A stretch of 64,000 nucleotides of DNA from Odiellus spinosus (GCA_963920705.1 OY987227.1:14673602-14737601), one strand, 5' to 3'; positions 1 to 13,019 are shown, counted from the first letter of the stretch. Made by a program: numbers and translations. Notes: generated by a model not told the origin, from the letters alone.

Positions 1-117
1 CATATATTTTAACCTTATTTCTTCCTATTTTAGCCTATATTTTACATAAAATTCTTCCTATATTTTCCTATATTTCGCAAAGAAATTTCCTTTATATTAT
101 TTTCAAATGTTCAGTGG

Positions 118-320
118 TCACCCTGAAATTTTACCAAACTTTAGAAATTAATTTAATCACCAAAAACGTGTTTATAAACATCGAAAAAATATCGAGTACG
201 TTTCTTGGTTTGGTGATTCTCAAAGTAAATTCAAAACTGTTCAATTTTAGCTCCAAGTTTCCCTATAATAAATTCAAAGGCTGGTCCATTTTTAGCTCTC
301 AAGTTTTCCTTTTAAGGGTG
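118..320 (-). mobile_element. Foldback MITE family B, partial copy with duplicated end
   Basis: The sequence matches the right arm of family B, as seen complete at 23192-23352. It holds the TAGCTCCAAGTTTCCCT end motif and the 'aaaacgtgtttataaa' inner block. The terminal ~45 bp segment (ATTCAAA...CCATTTTTAGCT...AAGTTT) is present twice in tandem, so the copy carries a small terminal duplication and ends at CCTTTTAA rather than CCCTTTAA. The left arm is missing. An open frame of about 100 codons crosses the copy but has no recognisable domain and follows the repeat, so it is not called as a gene. Confidence 0.55.
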
Positions 321-1100
321 TCGTCTACTCCCTTATATTCTCTTCGTTGGTCAAACGGTCTCTTCAATGTTTCTGATCATCGCGGTGACTTGGAAGAATT
401 TTCTCATCAATTTGAACCCTAGAAAAATCCTTTAAAATTTCGAATTAACTTTATGGATGATATTTAACTTCGGTATAAGATGTCAGAAAAGAGGGCCACG
501 CACCCGCTTAGTCGTTCCGGGTAGTTAATCTCAAGTTTAAACACTCTGATGTTATATACAAACATTTGGCCGAAACGCTTTCGTATTCCGTATAGGTATA
601 TATAGATTCTAAAAGTTTTATTTTTTTATTACTTTTAGAGGAAAATCTGGCTCACGCGGGAGGGAGGTTAAACTAATCGACCTGAAAGGTTTATAAATCA
701 CCCCCCTCGCTCGAGTGTCACGGCTTTAAATCGGTAAACGCCGTGGTGGAGACGAATTCTAATAATTAATCCACTCTAATCCTTTATTATTCCTTCAAAG
801 GGTGGGTGAAATAATGAAATTGTTTTATTCTATTATTATTTGCGTTTCAAAAGATTATTCAATTCTAATTCAGAGAAAATCTTTTAATATGTTCATGCGG
901 GAGTTATCCCATTGAAACGAATCAACTTAGAACAGATTTCAATTCAATCGAATTTATTTATCTAAATCCCGGTAATTATTGATTATTGGCAGTTTCTACG
1001 TATTGGGAATTTTTTATCACAAATATAGTTATTGGCTCATAAACAAAATTAGATAAGTACAAAAATATTCATTGGTAAATTTTGTCGTAGAGAATAGTAT
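321..1100. other. Unassigned AT-rich stretch
   Basis: No open frame of note, no recognised repeat and no RNA gene. A CG-containing patch around 640-760 has no motif I can name. Confidence 0.5.
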
Positions 1101-1382
1101 TAGCTGAATTCATGGAAATCCTGAATTTCTTCGCATTGATAAGTCAGCGGCCAATGAGCAAAGGTACCCGTATCTAAGGCGAGATAACCGTGAGGCTTAC
1201 AATAGTATTCGATTGGTCCCTGACCCATCAATGCGAAGAAATTCAGAACCTCCATGAATCCAGCTAAGCCTATTTTCTGTGTAAGTTTTATATTTGTTTG
1301 TAAATTTTTAACTGATGGATTAGGCATATTTAAACGATAAGGAATCGATAAAAAATTATTTCTTGTTAGGTGGTATTCTACC
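1101..1382 (+). mobile_element. Foldback MITE family A, copy 1 (left arm lost)
   Basis: The central palindrome and right arm of family A are present. The inner loop carries CTTCGCATTGAT on one side and ATCAATGCGAAGAA on the other. The right arm reads CCAGCTAAGCCTATTTT, then the AT-rich spacer, then ATTTAAACGATAAGGAATCG and a degraded end (GTTAGGTGGTATTCTACC). The outer left arm is absent: the copy begins at the loop edge. The end normally seen in this family is TTAA|AGGGAGAATGCAACC. A 75-codon frame on the minus strand is only arm sequence. Confidence 0.7.
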
Positions 1383-3661
1383 AGGATCTATGCTAGATTA
1401 GATTAGGTTCAGGTTTGGTTAACGGAAGTTTTAAGAAACCCTCTTAGGGGTGGGACGTATGCAAACTCGGGAACAACGCGATAACGTCGCTTCCTAATAC
1501 TCAATACCTTCCTTGCGCTATACCTTCATTGCGACATATCATCTTTACTACGTTGAACCGTTGAGATTTAACCCGCGCACACGCTCTCACCATCGGCGCT
1601 AGCTAGCTTCCTTTATAATAAAGCTATTGATATATGACGCATGCATTTCAAGCACTAATTTGGAATATGGGTTCCGCTATACGTCTAAATTCGCTAGTTT
1701 GAGAAATTGCCGTTAGGAGATCATTGTTAGAGGACTTATCACAATTTTAATAATTAATATAAATTGAAATGATCAATGTTTTTGCTTGTTTTGAAACGCG
1801 TTATTTCTTTTCGTAGGCAATTAAGAAGTCACTTAAGAAGTCAAGTACTTATCAGTTTCAATAGTTAGATTCCCGCGAGACTTGCCCGTTAATAACCCGA
1901 CCAGTAGCCGAGAAATTTGCCGTTTGAAATTGATTTGACGTAAAAAGGTGAATGTCGGCGAATTATTCAAACGTCAATATACGTATCGAAATCCATCAAG
2001 TTCCCCTTTTGTGGCGCGCGCTTGTGCGGAGCGGAGCTGCATGGTTATAATCAAAATTGGGAGCCGTTATACGTTAACGTAATGATGGTATATACGGTAC
2101 AGCGGCTCGTCTGGTAATGATACCAGAATTCGGGATGATGGTACGCGACAATTACTCTCTCAAGAATCTCTCGTATATCTATAGCTCTTCTCCCTTCCAT
2201 CTCTCGCCCTCGGACGGTCGAAGGTCGTGGCTCGGTTTAAGCTTACGTAAACTTATTAAAATTAACGAGGCCTAATTTATACGGGCACGTGCGTTTTCTA
2301 TAAATTTTGAAACGGTTGACGGTCGGGAGAACAGGCGCGGGAAATAAGCGACTTTATCACTTTGTTGGGCAAAATTGCTCCCATACATCACGGACTCGCC
2401 GTATATTTCACGTTCGTAGTAACTTTAGTGCAAAAAGTGGTCAATTTCCATTTGAGTTTCGTATTAGAACCCTTTAAGTTGTAATTTTAAAGACATTTTG
2501 AATTGGGAATATCTAATTACGAGGTAATAATAAATCGGAGACTAAAAGTGTCTATACAATATTAAAGACTAAGTACTTATAATTCTCCCAGATTGGCTTT
2601 TTGAAAAGTTGTACCTATACTGCAAACAATTCGCTTATATCAGTTGAATTCATTTCTAGAATTCATTGCGAATTTCCCGAATTTATCGTTAATTCATCTT
2701 GAATTTCATGAATTTATGATGGATTCAACGTAAATTTTCCGAATTTATCGTGGATTCATCGTGAATTGATAATTGATGTAATGTTACATTACTGGTTTTT
2801 CTGTAAATTCGCATCACATCAGAGTTGCAACGTTATTGCTCCACGAATATCGCCATCTTGATCGTTGATGCTTGCTTATATTCATATAGCCATAATCGGA
2901 ACCAGTTTAATTTTTCAACACGTTCAAAACGAGTCCTCCTCGAATATCCGTTATCAAAATGGAAGTTCCTTAGCTTCTATCGTGCTGAAACTTCACTCTG
3001 GTCGCGACTTGAGCCGGGTTTCGCCGGGATTATATAAAGGATGATACTAATGGAGGGGAAGGAAGCCCCAAAAGATCGACTTCAGAGAAAGGGGAGGATG
3101 GAAATACCATAGCAATGTGTACGTCTCTTACCACCCTCCTCGGCATCCGCTAGCGCTCTCGGAGAGACATTCCACGCTTAGGCTTATCGTTTGACATACA
3201 TGTATTCCAGCCTAATCCTATAGACGTCATCCGCTTGATGCCTCTCACCAAGCTTCGAATTGTTTAACTTATTAGAGCCAATGAATGTTAATTCTGCTAG
3301 GATAAGGAGCCACAATTTAACGGGGGCTAGTTTGTGACTGCGTGTTATCTTTCTACTTGTTGTTTCGTCGTTTTTGATAGAGAAAATTAAACCCATATAT
3401 GAGGGATTGAGAGAAATGATAAAATTGGGAAGGTTATGTCACGAATACCTTCAATAAAATCTCTTAAATTATAAAGCTTTGTAGTTGTTCGTTCAAATAT
3501 AATGAACAAATTGTGCCAACAATTTTGAGTATTTAGAATTTCTCATGAATTAACGAAAATTAATTCAAAACTGGGTCACATTTGACTTTAATATATGTTA
3601 GTAAATGCACGTTACCTTTTTTATTTTTATTTTTTATTTTTTTCATGTAAGGAAACAGGTA
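1383..3661. other. Unassigned stretch
   Basis: Mixed AT-rich DNA with GC-richer spots near 1500-1600 and 2010-2240. The words GAATTTATCGT and GATTCATCGTGAATT recur at about 2640-2770, giving a short degenerate direct repeat of a 'gaatttatcgt(g/t)aattcatc' type. No gene is recognisable. Confidence 0.45.
2640..2790. repeat. Short degenerate repeat of a GAATTTATCGTNAATTCAT unit
   Basis: Several imperfect copies of a roughly 30-base unit built from 'gaatttatcgt' and 'aattcatcttgaatttc' follow each other here. This looks like a small diverged tandem array, not coding sequence. Confidence 0.4.
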
Positions 3662-4265
3662 TTTATATATGAAGAGTTGTAAATCGGTGATTTACTGCGT
3701 ACGTTATCAGGTGTAATTTACGTTTTGATCTGGTTACATTACTAAAATGGTAATTTATAAAGTTTAAAGTGAACAAATTGCTAAAAGAGGTCTAAATTGA
3801 ATGTTTTAAATCGTCTACAAGTCTTCAATAGTTAATCTTGTTCATGTCTTGAAATATTTTGCAAATTTTGAAATCTGACATTCAAACACAAAACCTGTAA
3901 ATTTATGTGAGACGATAAATTACGCGGGAATTTACTCGGTAATTTACCAATTTCCAAAATGATGGTAATTTTACAACTGTAATAGTATGTACGCACAAAT
4001 TCTCGTTTTGTTTTCGCCAAAAATGGATCGTCTAGTGCTATGAACCTGTAATAAGAGCCTTATTATAGGTTCATGTCTTGAAACATACGCACTATCTAGT
4101 CTGTACTTGTTCTCAAATTGAAACCAACAACGCTGGCACGATCTAATTGAAAATGCCAGTTTATGGATCGTAGCGCGTCTATAAAGCTCAAATTTGATGC
4201 ATTTGCTGCATTGTCACTGTCTCTCTCGTCTAAAATCAAACTAGAAGCATTTTCGTTGTTTTTCT
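3662..4265 (-). repeat. Dispersed repeat family G, first part (interrupted by element H)
   Basis: The reverse complement matches 39500-39960 in the same block order: GCAATTTGTTCACTTT, AAATTACCATTT, then AAATCACTGATTTATAAA. The family is recognised by many GTAATTTACC-type words. On this copy the match resumes at 4660-4770, beyond element H, so H probably inserted into or beside it. No coding capacity is visible. Class is unknown; it may be a non-autonomous DNA transposon. Confidence 0.5.
4040..4074. repeat. Near-perfect 16-bp hairpin with 3-base loop
   Basis: Arms 4040-4055 and 4059-4074 are reverse complements, with one mismatch that becomes G:U in RNA, around the loop AGC. The next bases on the right (GTCTTGAAA) repeat a phrase at 3845-3853. 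It could be a replication-slippage palindrome or a small structured RNA. Confidence 0.6.
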
Positions 4266-4564
4266 CAGACCCACCACTAAATAACTATGGACTACTTAGG
4301 GCCCGGGGAGTTCAGAAAAAATAGTTAAAAAAATCTACAACCACCAGAAATGTGAGTGAAACGTATTTGAAATTATCAAATTTCCATTTTAAAATCCCAT
4401 ATAATAAAATAAACTATCCCGGCCTAGCCTACGGGATTTTAACATGGAGATTTGAAAGTTTCAAAAAAGTTTTTCTCACACTTCCACTGGTCATAGATTT
4501 TGTTTTATGTGTTCTTTCAGATCTCCCCTAGTCCTAATATCCATCGTTATTTAGTGGTGGTCTG
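4266..4564. mobile_element. Foldback DNA element H, full length
   Basis: The stretch starts CAGACCCACCACTAAATAAC and ends GTTATTTAGTGGTGGTCTG, so the ends are inverted repeats with one extra base on the left. The arms stay partly complementary nearly to the middle, with 'aaatttccattttaaaatccc' facing 'gggattttaacatggagattt'. Length is 299 bp and there is no coding capacity. No clean target duplication is seen. The right half recurs at 32583-32755. It lies inside the family G match, which suggests nesting. Confidence 0.75.
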
Positions 4565-4659
4565 AATATGTTGAATATTTATTCCGCGTGGCTCTTACTT
4601 AATATACCAAATAATTTTTACAATTTAGAATTGCTACTTCATGAAGTATATTTAAAATA

Positions 4660-4770
4660 AAATAACAGAAATTCAAATACAAATAATTTTGTGAATTTTC
4701 TGGTAAATTACGGGGTCAATTACGGCTTAATTTGCAAAATTACCTTAATTTTCGAACTCTACTTCTAGTT
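4660..4770 (-). repeat. Dispersed repeat family G, continuation beyond H
   Basis: The block 'attcaaatacaaataattttgtgaatttt' through 'aattaccttaattttcgaactctacttctag' is the reverse complement of 39500-39605, and its last part also matches 33985-34035. It is the other side of the family G copy that starts at 3662. Confidence 0.5.
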
Positions 4771-7700
4771 GAATGGATTGTTAAGTATAGGAATGAAACG
4801 GTACTTGTATCGACCGCGACCCCTCCACTCTTTTAACCCTTTCTCTACCCCTTTTACGACGACAACGAAGTACTTTTACAAACGGGAAGGGGGTTTACGT
4901 TAACTTACAAGCGCGAAGGGTTATAGGGGTATAGAGAAAATGGGGGTCTTTCTAAATTGGTCTTTTAATTTCAACTCTCTTTCTCGCTCGCTCGGAGCTT
5001 GCTTGGACTAATCGTCTTAACAGCCTCTTTGGGCCTTAAAGGTTCACAATGAAATGTTCAAACGCGAATAATGGGGGCTATATAGGGTCACCAACCCGAT
5101 CTAGGCGACCCTTATTAGGGACAAATACCACGATTTTTAAACGACAGAGAGGTTCAAATTGTGTCGATATACCCCACTCAACCCTAATCGTATTAAAAAA
5201 AAAAAAAGAAAAAAAACGATAAAGGATCGAGCTATTGAATTGCTAATTAAAACTGTAATTAGTTTGATGATATGTGGTTTAATTTTCAATTTTTATTGCT
5301 TTGGTTCAAGTTATGATTGTTTTTTTGCGACGTTAATGTATGCAATCTATTTTCAGATAGTTTAGTGTCAGGCATTCGTTGTGTGACAATTCGATGTGTC
5401 CTTTTCGGTGCATTAATAAACATTCGGCATAGAGAGAAATATTTATAAAGTAGATTAGGATTAGATCAGGTACAATTATAATATAGCGCTCGAATTACCT
5501 CAAAAAGTAGGAATTAACGCATTTAACGCGCTTTCCAGGGGAATTTCCATATTTTTTATAACGCAAATTTTAACTATTTTTTTTTCCGATGCTTTCAAAA
5601 TTGCTACTCAATATTGCATTTTATTGAGTGAGATCTCACGATATATATCGATTAAAACAGCACAATTATCCTTCATATTGTATGATACAATTCCCCGCGA
5701 CACTTGCTGCGACACACTCTTTGAATCGCTTAAATCTCGTTCTTGATTATTTCCACGGGCACAATCGTGTCTACAACAGCGCGTGTCGCGGGTACTTTAC
5801 GAATCCAAAGGTACAGGGGAGTCTTTTGATCAATCGGAGGTTGCCGTTTTGAATACCAAAATCTAAATCTTTTCCGATTTGTTGCACAATTAATAGATTT
5901 TTCCGAATATTTTAATACGCGAATAATTCTTATTTTTAAATAGTCGAATCGATAAATAAAAAAGCACATCATTTTCATCTTGACAATCCCTTTAATTGCA
6001 TTTAAACATGATTAACGTAAATCTCGTTAATATAGACGAAATCCAAAATGAAAAATATTTTCAAAATGAAATTAAACGGTTTTCAACCGTACTATTAATT
6101 CCATATATTAGCGGAGAATTAAGTATCTGTCCGTATATGGTTTGTTCCGTATTTAACAGCGTAACTTATAAATGAACTGCCACCATACTTACCATATTCT
6201 GTAGTCCGTTCTGAAAAAAGGAAAAAACCTAAAATAGGCTTATAGATAAGGTATGCTGTCGTAAGCTTTGGCTATATACCATTAGGTATGATTTGGATTT
6301 TATTCGTCGCGAACTTTCGCGCGTGGGTTCTCGATTGGTATTCAAAAGATCACTCCGTCGGAAAAGGGAGCGAACGGCTTTCTCTCTTTCCGAAACTGCT
6401 CTTAAATATTCTACCCCCTTTTTTCTCTTTTCTCATTTAAATATCGCAGTTAATTAACATGATTACCCCGTGACGTGACTCACGCATCGACGCGCGCTCT
6501 CTCACTCTCTAGGACTCCTTTTTTTCGATTTTTATCACCCCCTCCTTCATTGGTCGCGCTAGATCACGTGGTTACCTTTAAAGCACGCGATCTTCCGTGC
6601 ATGCGACCGTTTTTCGGGGCCAATGGAGAGTTACTGATGAAAAATATAACCCCCCTAAACTCTCATCCTTATTTTTAAAAGATTACACGTATAGTTTGTT
6701 AAACTTTATTAAAACAATAAAGTTTATAGTGGGAAGGAGAGATAGGTGTTAGGCCTGATGTATTTACTTGTATAAATTTTCCAAATTTTAATTTAGAAAC
6801 AGGGAGTTTGATGCCCACCACGTAACTAAATAAATGCGCGAAATTTTATCTCACGCGATATAAAAGTTTTAAATGAAAATTAAACGGATTTTAAAATCCA
6901 GTTAGGCTTAGCATTTTTGTATTATCTCATAGTTCTTCTAAATTAACTAGAAATCACAGTAATTTTGAAATATCAGAAATAATTGGTAATTATCGTCTTA
7001 TCAGAAATCACGAAAAAAACGGTAATCACCGGGAATTATGAGAAACCATATAGTTAGCGCATTAAATTACCTTATATCGTGTAATCATAAATCTGGTGTA
7101 GTAGTCGTTAAGCTCACGCGATTGGCTATTGAAATGCATTTTAAAATTTTTAAAATTACCTTTATTTGAAAATCACTTTGGACACAAAGTGATATGCGCA
7201 TTTAAGACTAATATCGGTGTTTTATCCATTTTTACGCTTATCTATCCTTATTAAAACGTTTATCAAGATATTCTAGAACCCAAGTTTCCTGGCCCCTTAT
7301 TAGAAAAAGCGGATAAGAGACTAATCTTTATTGGCTCTAATTCGAATACCGTTACTTACCTCGAACCCTATTGATATGTGTTACCTAATCGTCCCTTTTT
7401 GGCTTTTTATCAGTATCACCAAGTCACGGTTCTTCGTTGTAGGCTTTTAGGATTAGAGCCAGACGTACGCGGCCTGGGGGTGGACTTTATTTTCGAAAGT
7501 TTTCTCATCCTCAATTTTCCAAATTGATTTTCTCGTACTTTGAATTTATAATTAAATTAGTGCTCCAAGAGTTAGCACCGCTCGCTCGCTATATCAGGCT
7601 CCCTTCGCTGCTGCTGCTATGAATAATTAAAAAAAGCTATTTTTAATTTGAGACGATCGTTAATGATTTTTAAGAGTTTAGCTTCAACCACCCTCGTCCC

Positions 7701-8984
7701 ACTTTTCTCTAAGTTTTAGCGGGTTAAAGGAACAGTCTGTTCATAACAACAATATATAGTTGTTAGTGTAATATGTAGAAATAAAAGCCGGGATCCTCAA
7801 ACATTTGGGTACTACAGAGCTTTATTTTGTGCACTTTTATATTTGAAGATATATTATCGTAACTTGTCTATACTTTTGTTCAAGGGTAGTTCTTAATTAA
7901 TTCAAAACTTCTTTAATTAATGACGGATTTTGATATGATTAGATTAATTTTTGAAACTTGCTTTATACTCTATTGGAATTTATTGTAAAAATCATATTTT
8001 TACACGAGACTTGGCCTTTAATTTTCATTTCCTGCTTCTCCCCCCACACGTACTAGGGATTTTACTTTTTCACCAGCGCACGCTTCGTTCTCGAAGTTAA
8101 TCAAGAAGATATTCTTGGCTAGATAAGTCGGCAAAAATTAACCGTATTTCTCGTTTAAAAGATCAACTCTATATATATACTAGACGCTCGTTGTTGAAAA
8201 GTTCAGTTGTTTAGACACTTGAACGCTAATTAACAACTTTTATAGATTAAAAGAGTTTTATTATATCAGGTCTATGAGTTCAGCGAAGGTTTTATAGTTG
8301 CCAAAAAGTTTTGTTTTTAATCCTGATGCAAATTAGTCAAGCTATCCTTAAAACGGAAAAATTGGTCTAACCCATTTTTAAATTCTCTTTTCCCACGAGG
8401 ATATCTCTTATACATAAACAATATAAAAGATGCAAGAATTATTTTGAAAAGTTAATGTTATAACGTTTAATTTAATATTCTCGGGAAACTTTGTCTAGAC
8501 AGGTATTGTTATTTTAGACTATATTAAATTAAACGAGTTAATTTCCAAATGTCTACAGGGTGAAATCTTGAGCTTCTAACGTCAAGGACTTTCATCTCTC
8601 ACCTCGATGTCATCCTGTTTAATGTGGGAATTAGAATTATTGTATTCCCTCTGACAAACACTCTCCAAATATGAGGTGGTTACATGACGTTAGGTAGAAT
8701 TCCCCCATGGACATTTCCCCTCTTCCTCATATTGATAAAATTTAAATTGAAATATCAAATTTAACAGGATAATTAAATTGCAAGTTCAAATTAAATTTAG
8801 CTCTATTTTGAAGATATTTGGTACACTCCCGTAATGTTGCAGAGTAGTTAATGTAATGGGGAAGTATGAGGCTTATGAATACGGAATATCAAACTAAATT
8901 GATATAAAAGTAGTACAATTTGAACAACAAATTATATATCACTCCGCCATAAGCTGTCAGTCATAATTAACAACGCCGACATTA
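4771..8984. other. Unassigned 4.2-kb stretch
   Basis: AT-rich, with short A runs near 5200 and a GC-richer CT-rich patch at 6470-6610 holding CACGTGGTTACC. A T2-like end, AATCCCTTTAA, is visible at 5987-5996 without a partner. No frame above 82 codons and no recognisable peptide. Words like GGTAATTATCG at 6970-7060 hint at an eroded family G piece. Confidence 0.4.
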
Positions 8985-9406
8985 TTAAAGGGAGAATGCA
9001 ATGTAACAACAGGAAGTGATTTTTAATCGATTTCTTATCATTTAAATAGGCCTAATCCACCAGTAAAAAAAATTACCAACAAATATAAAACTAGAAATCA
9101 ATTTAAAACTTACCATCAAAATAGGCTTAGCTGGATTCATGGAGATCCTGATTTTCTTCGCATTGATGGATCGGCGACCAATCGAATGTTATTGCAAGTC
9201 TCATGGAGATCTCGCTTTAACGATAGGCCTTTGCTGATTGGTCGCTGACCCATCAATGCGAAGAAATTCAGGATCTCGATGAATCCAGCTAAGCCTATTT
9301 TGATGGAAAGTTTTAAATTTATTTCTAGTTTAATATTTGTAGGCATATTTAAACGATAAGGAATCGTTAGAAAATCATTTGTAATTACGTTACGTTATCT
9401 CTTTAA
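8985..9406 (+). mobile_element. Foldback MITE family A, copy 2, full length
   Basis: TTAA (8985-8988) is followed by AGGGAGAATGCAATGTAAC, and the right end decays to TATCTCTTTAA with TTAA at 9403-9406. Between them the element is one long imperfect palindrome: CCTAATCCACCAGTAAAA, AATAGGCTTAGCTGGATTC, then a loop with CTTCGCATTGATGG and its complement, then the mirrored arm. The ends fit the T2 type of the Kolobok superfamily (TTAA target, AGGRR termini). Non-autonomous, with no transposase. Confidence 0.85.
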
Positions 9407-10840
9407 TAAAACTCGGTAAAACTCTCCAAATAATAAATTCAAAATGCAATTTAAACAACGTTTGTTCAATGCACTTAGTTACTAAAGAAACTTCGTTTAA
9501 TTTTCATTTCATTTTATATTATAAATTAAATAATAAATAATAAATATTATTTTAGTGAAAATACGAATCTAGTAAAAGTGTCCAAACATGAACTTTAGTT
9601 TGTAAAAGGAAGCTAACATGTAGGTGCAAGATCTGCAATGTTTTTTGGGTTTAACGCCTGTAAAGGTATTTTACTTACCTCACAAGAATTCCAAAGAGAA
9701 AGCGCGTTTATAGTTCAGTTTCTATCTTCCTTCATTATAACAATGCCTCTAATCTGGACAGTTAACACACTATACTAGTGACAATTTATCAAAGTAGGGT
9801 TTTTCCAAGTGTAATTTTAAAATAATTAAATTCCGAAGTTCCGTAATTTAAATTTAAAATAAATTAACTAATTTAAAATCTGGCTGAAGAAACTTGAAAA
9901 AAAAGTTTCATTATTTCTTTCTAGGGAGAATTAAATAAATCGACGTGAAGTTCAAGAAATTCTAGATTTTTTTTTTAGTTTCTGATATTTTTTTGTTTTA
10001 AAGAGTTAAACTAGTTTTTCATCAAGGATATTCCCATACAAGGACGGGGGTTTAAAGTGGGGGCTCTCAAACGTATTATACTTTACGTCATTTAGAAGGG
10101 AGAAATAAAATAAAAAAAAACATTCGAACGAGAATTTTGAAGTTTTTCTACCCATTTTGAACTTCTCTTCTTTTGAAGGAACAGTTGCGTAATATTTTTG
10201 GCCATTCTTATAAAATTAAAATATCATTTGGGTTCTGTAATTAGGTTACTATTCAATTTACTAATGCTCAAAATCAATCTGAAAATTCTTGACTTGAAAT
10301 AAATGCATTGTTTGAGGGGAGATAAAAATTTAAAATTAAGTTTATTTCATTTCATATATTAGATAACCATAATTGTTTATTGCATCTGAAAAATATTCTA
10401 AATAGTTATTTTCCTATTGAAATAAGGAGCTTATTGAAATAAAATTTCTTCTTGGTGAAAACCTTTTAGAAATAAATGATATTGCAATAGTAAATACAAC
10501 CAGCAATACTGATGTAACGATGATGCGAATCCTATCATCTTAATAAATGGGTTCAACTCAAGTCTGTACAAATTGTGTAAGGCGAAGCTAAAATATTTCC
10601 TCAGCAGATTTTCTTTCTTGAACACTTACAAATGGGAAGATAATTTTACTTGGCAAAAGTCTTCAGCCAAATAAATTTTACCCTTATAATATTTTGTTCC
10701 GCGTAAGTTGCTGTAAGACAATTACAGATGGGAAATCTGCCAACACCTGCTAAAGTGGTAATTTTATATATCATATATCTATAAGAGGGAATCTGCATTT
10801 TTTGAATAGTTGCAGAATAGACCCCCAAACGTTGTTCCAA
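9407..10840. other. Unassigned AT-rich stretch
   Basis: Nothing recognisable. Small open frames at 10431-10840 on the minus strand are short and without motifs. Confidence 0.45.
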
Positions 10841-11034
10841 ATAGTTCTACGGGCGCGAAGAGAAGAGGGAAAATTTTTCCTCGTTCTGCATATGCTAGAC
10901 TTATATTTCTTTTTGATACTATCCCCTGAGCTCTATATAATCAGAATATATTAATCAATCCAACTATCGAATATTCCAAATTTTTAAAACGACGTATATA
11001 AAGCTAATTTGTCCGAAAATCATTGTTTGAAAAT

Positions 11035-11036
<2 letters not shown>
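10841..11036 (+). repeat. Dispersed repeat M, copy 1
   Basis: Matches 27326-27625 through blocks such as TATGCTAGAC, TTTTTGATACTATC, ATCAATCCAACT, ATCGAATAT and TTGTCCGAAAAT. Copy 1 lacks about 110 bp present in copy 2 just after TATGCTAGAC. It ends directly at a 32-base T run. Class unknown; no coding capacity. Confidence 0.65.

Positions 11037-11068
<32 letters not shown>
11037..11068. repeat. Poly(T) run of 32
   Basis: Uninterrupted T run directly after repeat M. No flanking target duplication marks it as a retroposon tail. Confidence 0.95.
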
Positions 11069-11383
11069 CTTACTGTTGTGAAGTTTTTATGACATAGGTA
11101 TATTTTTAACAGTATTTTCTGAAAATTCTCATCAATTTGCAATATGATTTTCACCAGTTTTAAATAAATATTATCTTGTCTTTAACTCTTTAAAAATTTC
11201 CAAACTACCCCTTTAAACCCCGTGACGGTTGCTAGAGGCCAGAGAAAGTGCTTTATAGTATTTTGAAGATATTCCACGAAGCGTGTTCGGAAGCATCACT
11301 ACGCACTTGGCTCACTCTTTCGGAAAAAAGGCCCCCTGACCCTTTTCTTTTCCTTCTAGTGCCTCTGCTTCTTGAACACTAAC

Positions 11384-11409
11384 AAAAAAAAAAAAAAAAA
11401 AAAAAAAAA
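11384..11409. repeat. Poly(A) run of 26
   Basis: Uninterrupted A run. The preceding 100 bases show no tRNA-like promoter boxes that would make it a SINE tail. Confidence 0.95.
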
Positions 11410-13019
11410 CTTATGAAATTTCTTCGGGCAAAATCTTTTTGGGTAATTCTTCCATGCTATGGAGAAGAGCCGACGGTGGCGTGGCATGATGGGTGAGCTG
11501 GCCCGATGAAAATTTTTAAAGACCAACAAAGTATGCCCAAGACTATCCCTCCACTATACCTCTTCTATCCTAAGAGTGAAAGTTCTAGAAATAATGGGAA
11601 AAAAAGGTTTCTTCGGGAGTTTCAAAAAACAAGAAAGTAAAGTTAAGCTTTAAAAACCCATTTTTTTTTACATATTTAAAGTTTACTGGAGAGAATTTGT
11701 TGTTATAGAATATTTTATTCACAGCTTGAAAGTTCTAACAAGCAAATTTTAATAATAAAACTGCTTCAAAACGTTTCAACTCAAATATATTCATTTGGAA
11801 TTTTGAAGTTAGGATTCAATTTGCATACAATCGTGTTGAGAAAAAGTTAACTACTTTTGCTCTTTGATGTTTAACATTTAATATCAATCCGCCTTTTGTT
11901 TGGTCGTATTTTATAGAAGAAAAATGTAATTTTCAAAGAAAAATATCTTCCTTAAATTTGAACTAGCGCTGTCACTCGAATTGGGCATCCTTTCTGTGGT
12001 TGTTCGAGAAAGAGTTGGGCTAGTTTCTAAAGTTAGGATTTTGTTCAATTCAATTTGCTGCCGCCCCTAAATCTCACGCCCCTTTATTTGTTACCCCTTA
12101 AATTGAAAAGCACACATTTCAAGGATATGATATTCTAGAGTTTATAAATACTAGTGTTATCCCAGGTAATTTGTGCTAAACGTCACCTGGAAAAGCTGAT
12201 TTTTGTTTGGGCGGGAATTTGAGCTGTTTTTTCCACTTGTGTTGGGTTAGGTCTATAAAACTAACCTGGTAATTACTCGGGTTGCCTGAGTTCGGATTAA
12301 TTTATATGTCGATAGGGGTATTCCTATCAATCATATTCTGGTCGTGGTCATAAGGACAAACTAATAACTCTCAAAACCATGATAGTTCGTCCGGTTTTAA
12401 AGAAATAAATTTTATCCGTGGAAGTTGCGGGGTGCTGGTTTAAGAAAGGATGAAAAAGATTTCTTATAGGCTACCATGGAGCGCGTGGCAGTCGAATTTC
12501 TCTCTCTCTCTCAAGCTCTTTTTAAAACGTTTTTTGGGGGTCCTCCGCTCTTTTGAAGCGATTTGAAACATCAAAAACCCATTTTTTTGGGGGGAAGCTT
12601 CCAGAGAGTATAAGGAATAAAAAAAAAAATTTTCTGAAAGATTCGTTACCATGGGGTAGACAAAACCGTTTCTTTTATTCTTTTTTACCCTGAAGTCGTT
12701 ACATATTCCCATTATCTAGCTTTTAGGCCTTAGCTTTAATAGCGAATGACGAACGGAATGGTATTCTTAGAAAACTTCTCTCCTCTTTCCTCCCATATAC
12801 GAAAATAATATAAATTAATGGGTCATTTTTTCGTGCGTTCTCTTTTGTATCCATTTTTGTTTGACCCCTCTCCTCTGATCCCAGATTTTAGGTGACCCCT
12901 ATAACCTCCTTAGAACTATAACGTATATTCCACTCTCTTTTAACAATTGGAAAATTGTTTTCAAAATTCCTCCACGAAATTTTTCCCACAAAAGTCTCCC
13001 CTCTACATTCCACAATATT
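11410..13019. other. Unassigned stretch
   Basis: AT-rich with small G-rich and T-rich clusters at 12460-12700. No recognisable frame or repeat. Confidence 0.45.

Noticed and set aside
114-422. 102-codon plus-strand frame
   Set aside because: Lies largely on a family B foldback copy; no domain and not conserved in other copies.
1100-1327. Minus-strand frames sharing a peptide like IGLAGFMEIL (also near 9137-9346 and 57370-57567)
   Set aside because: The shared peptide comes from the conserved arm of MITE family A (AGGCTTAGCTGGATTCATGG); it reflects DNA repeat identity, not protein conservation.
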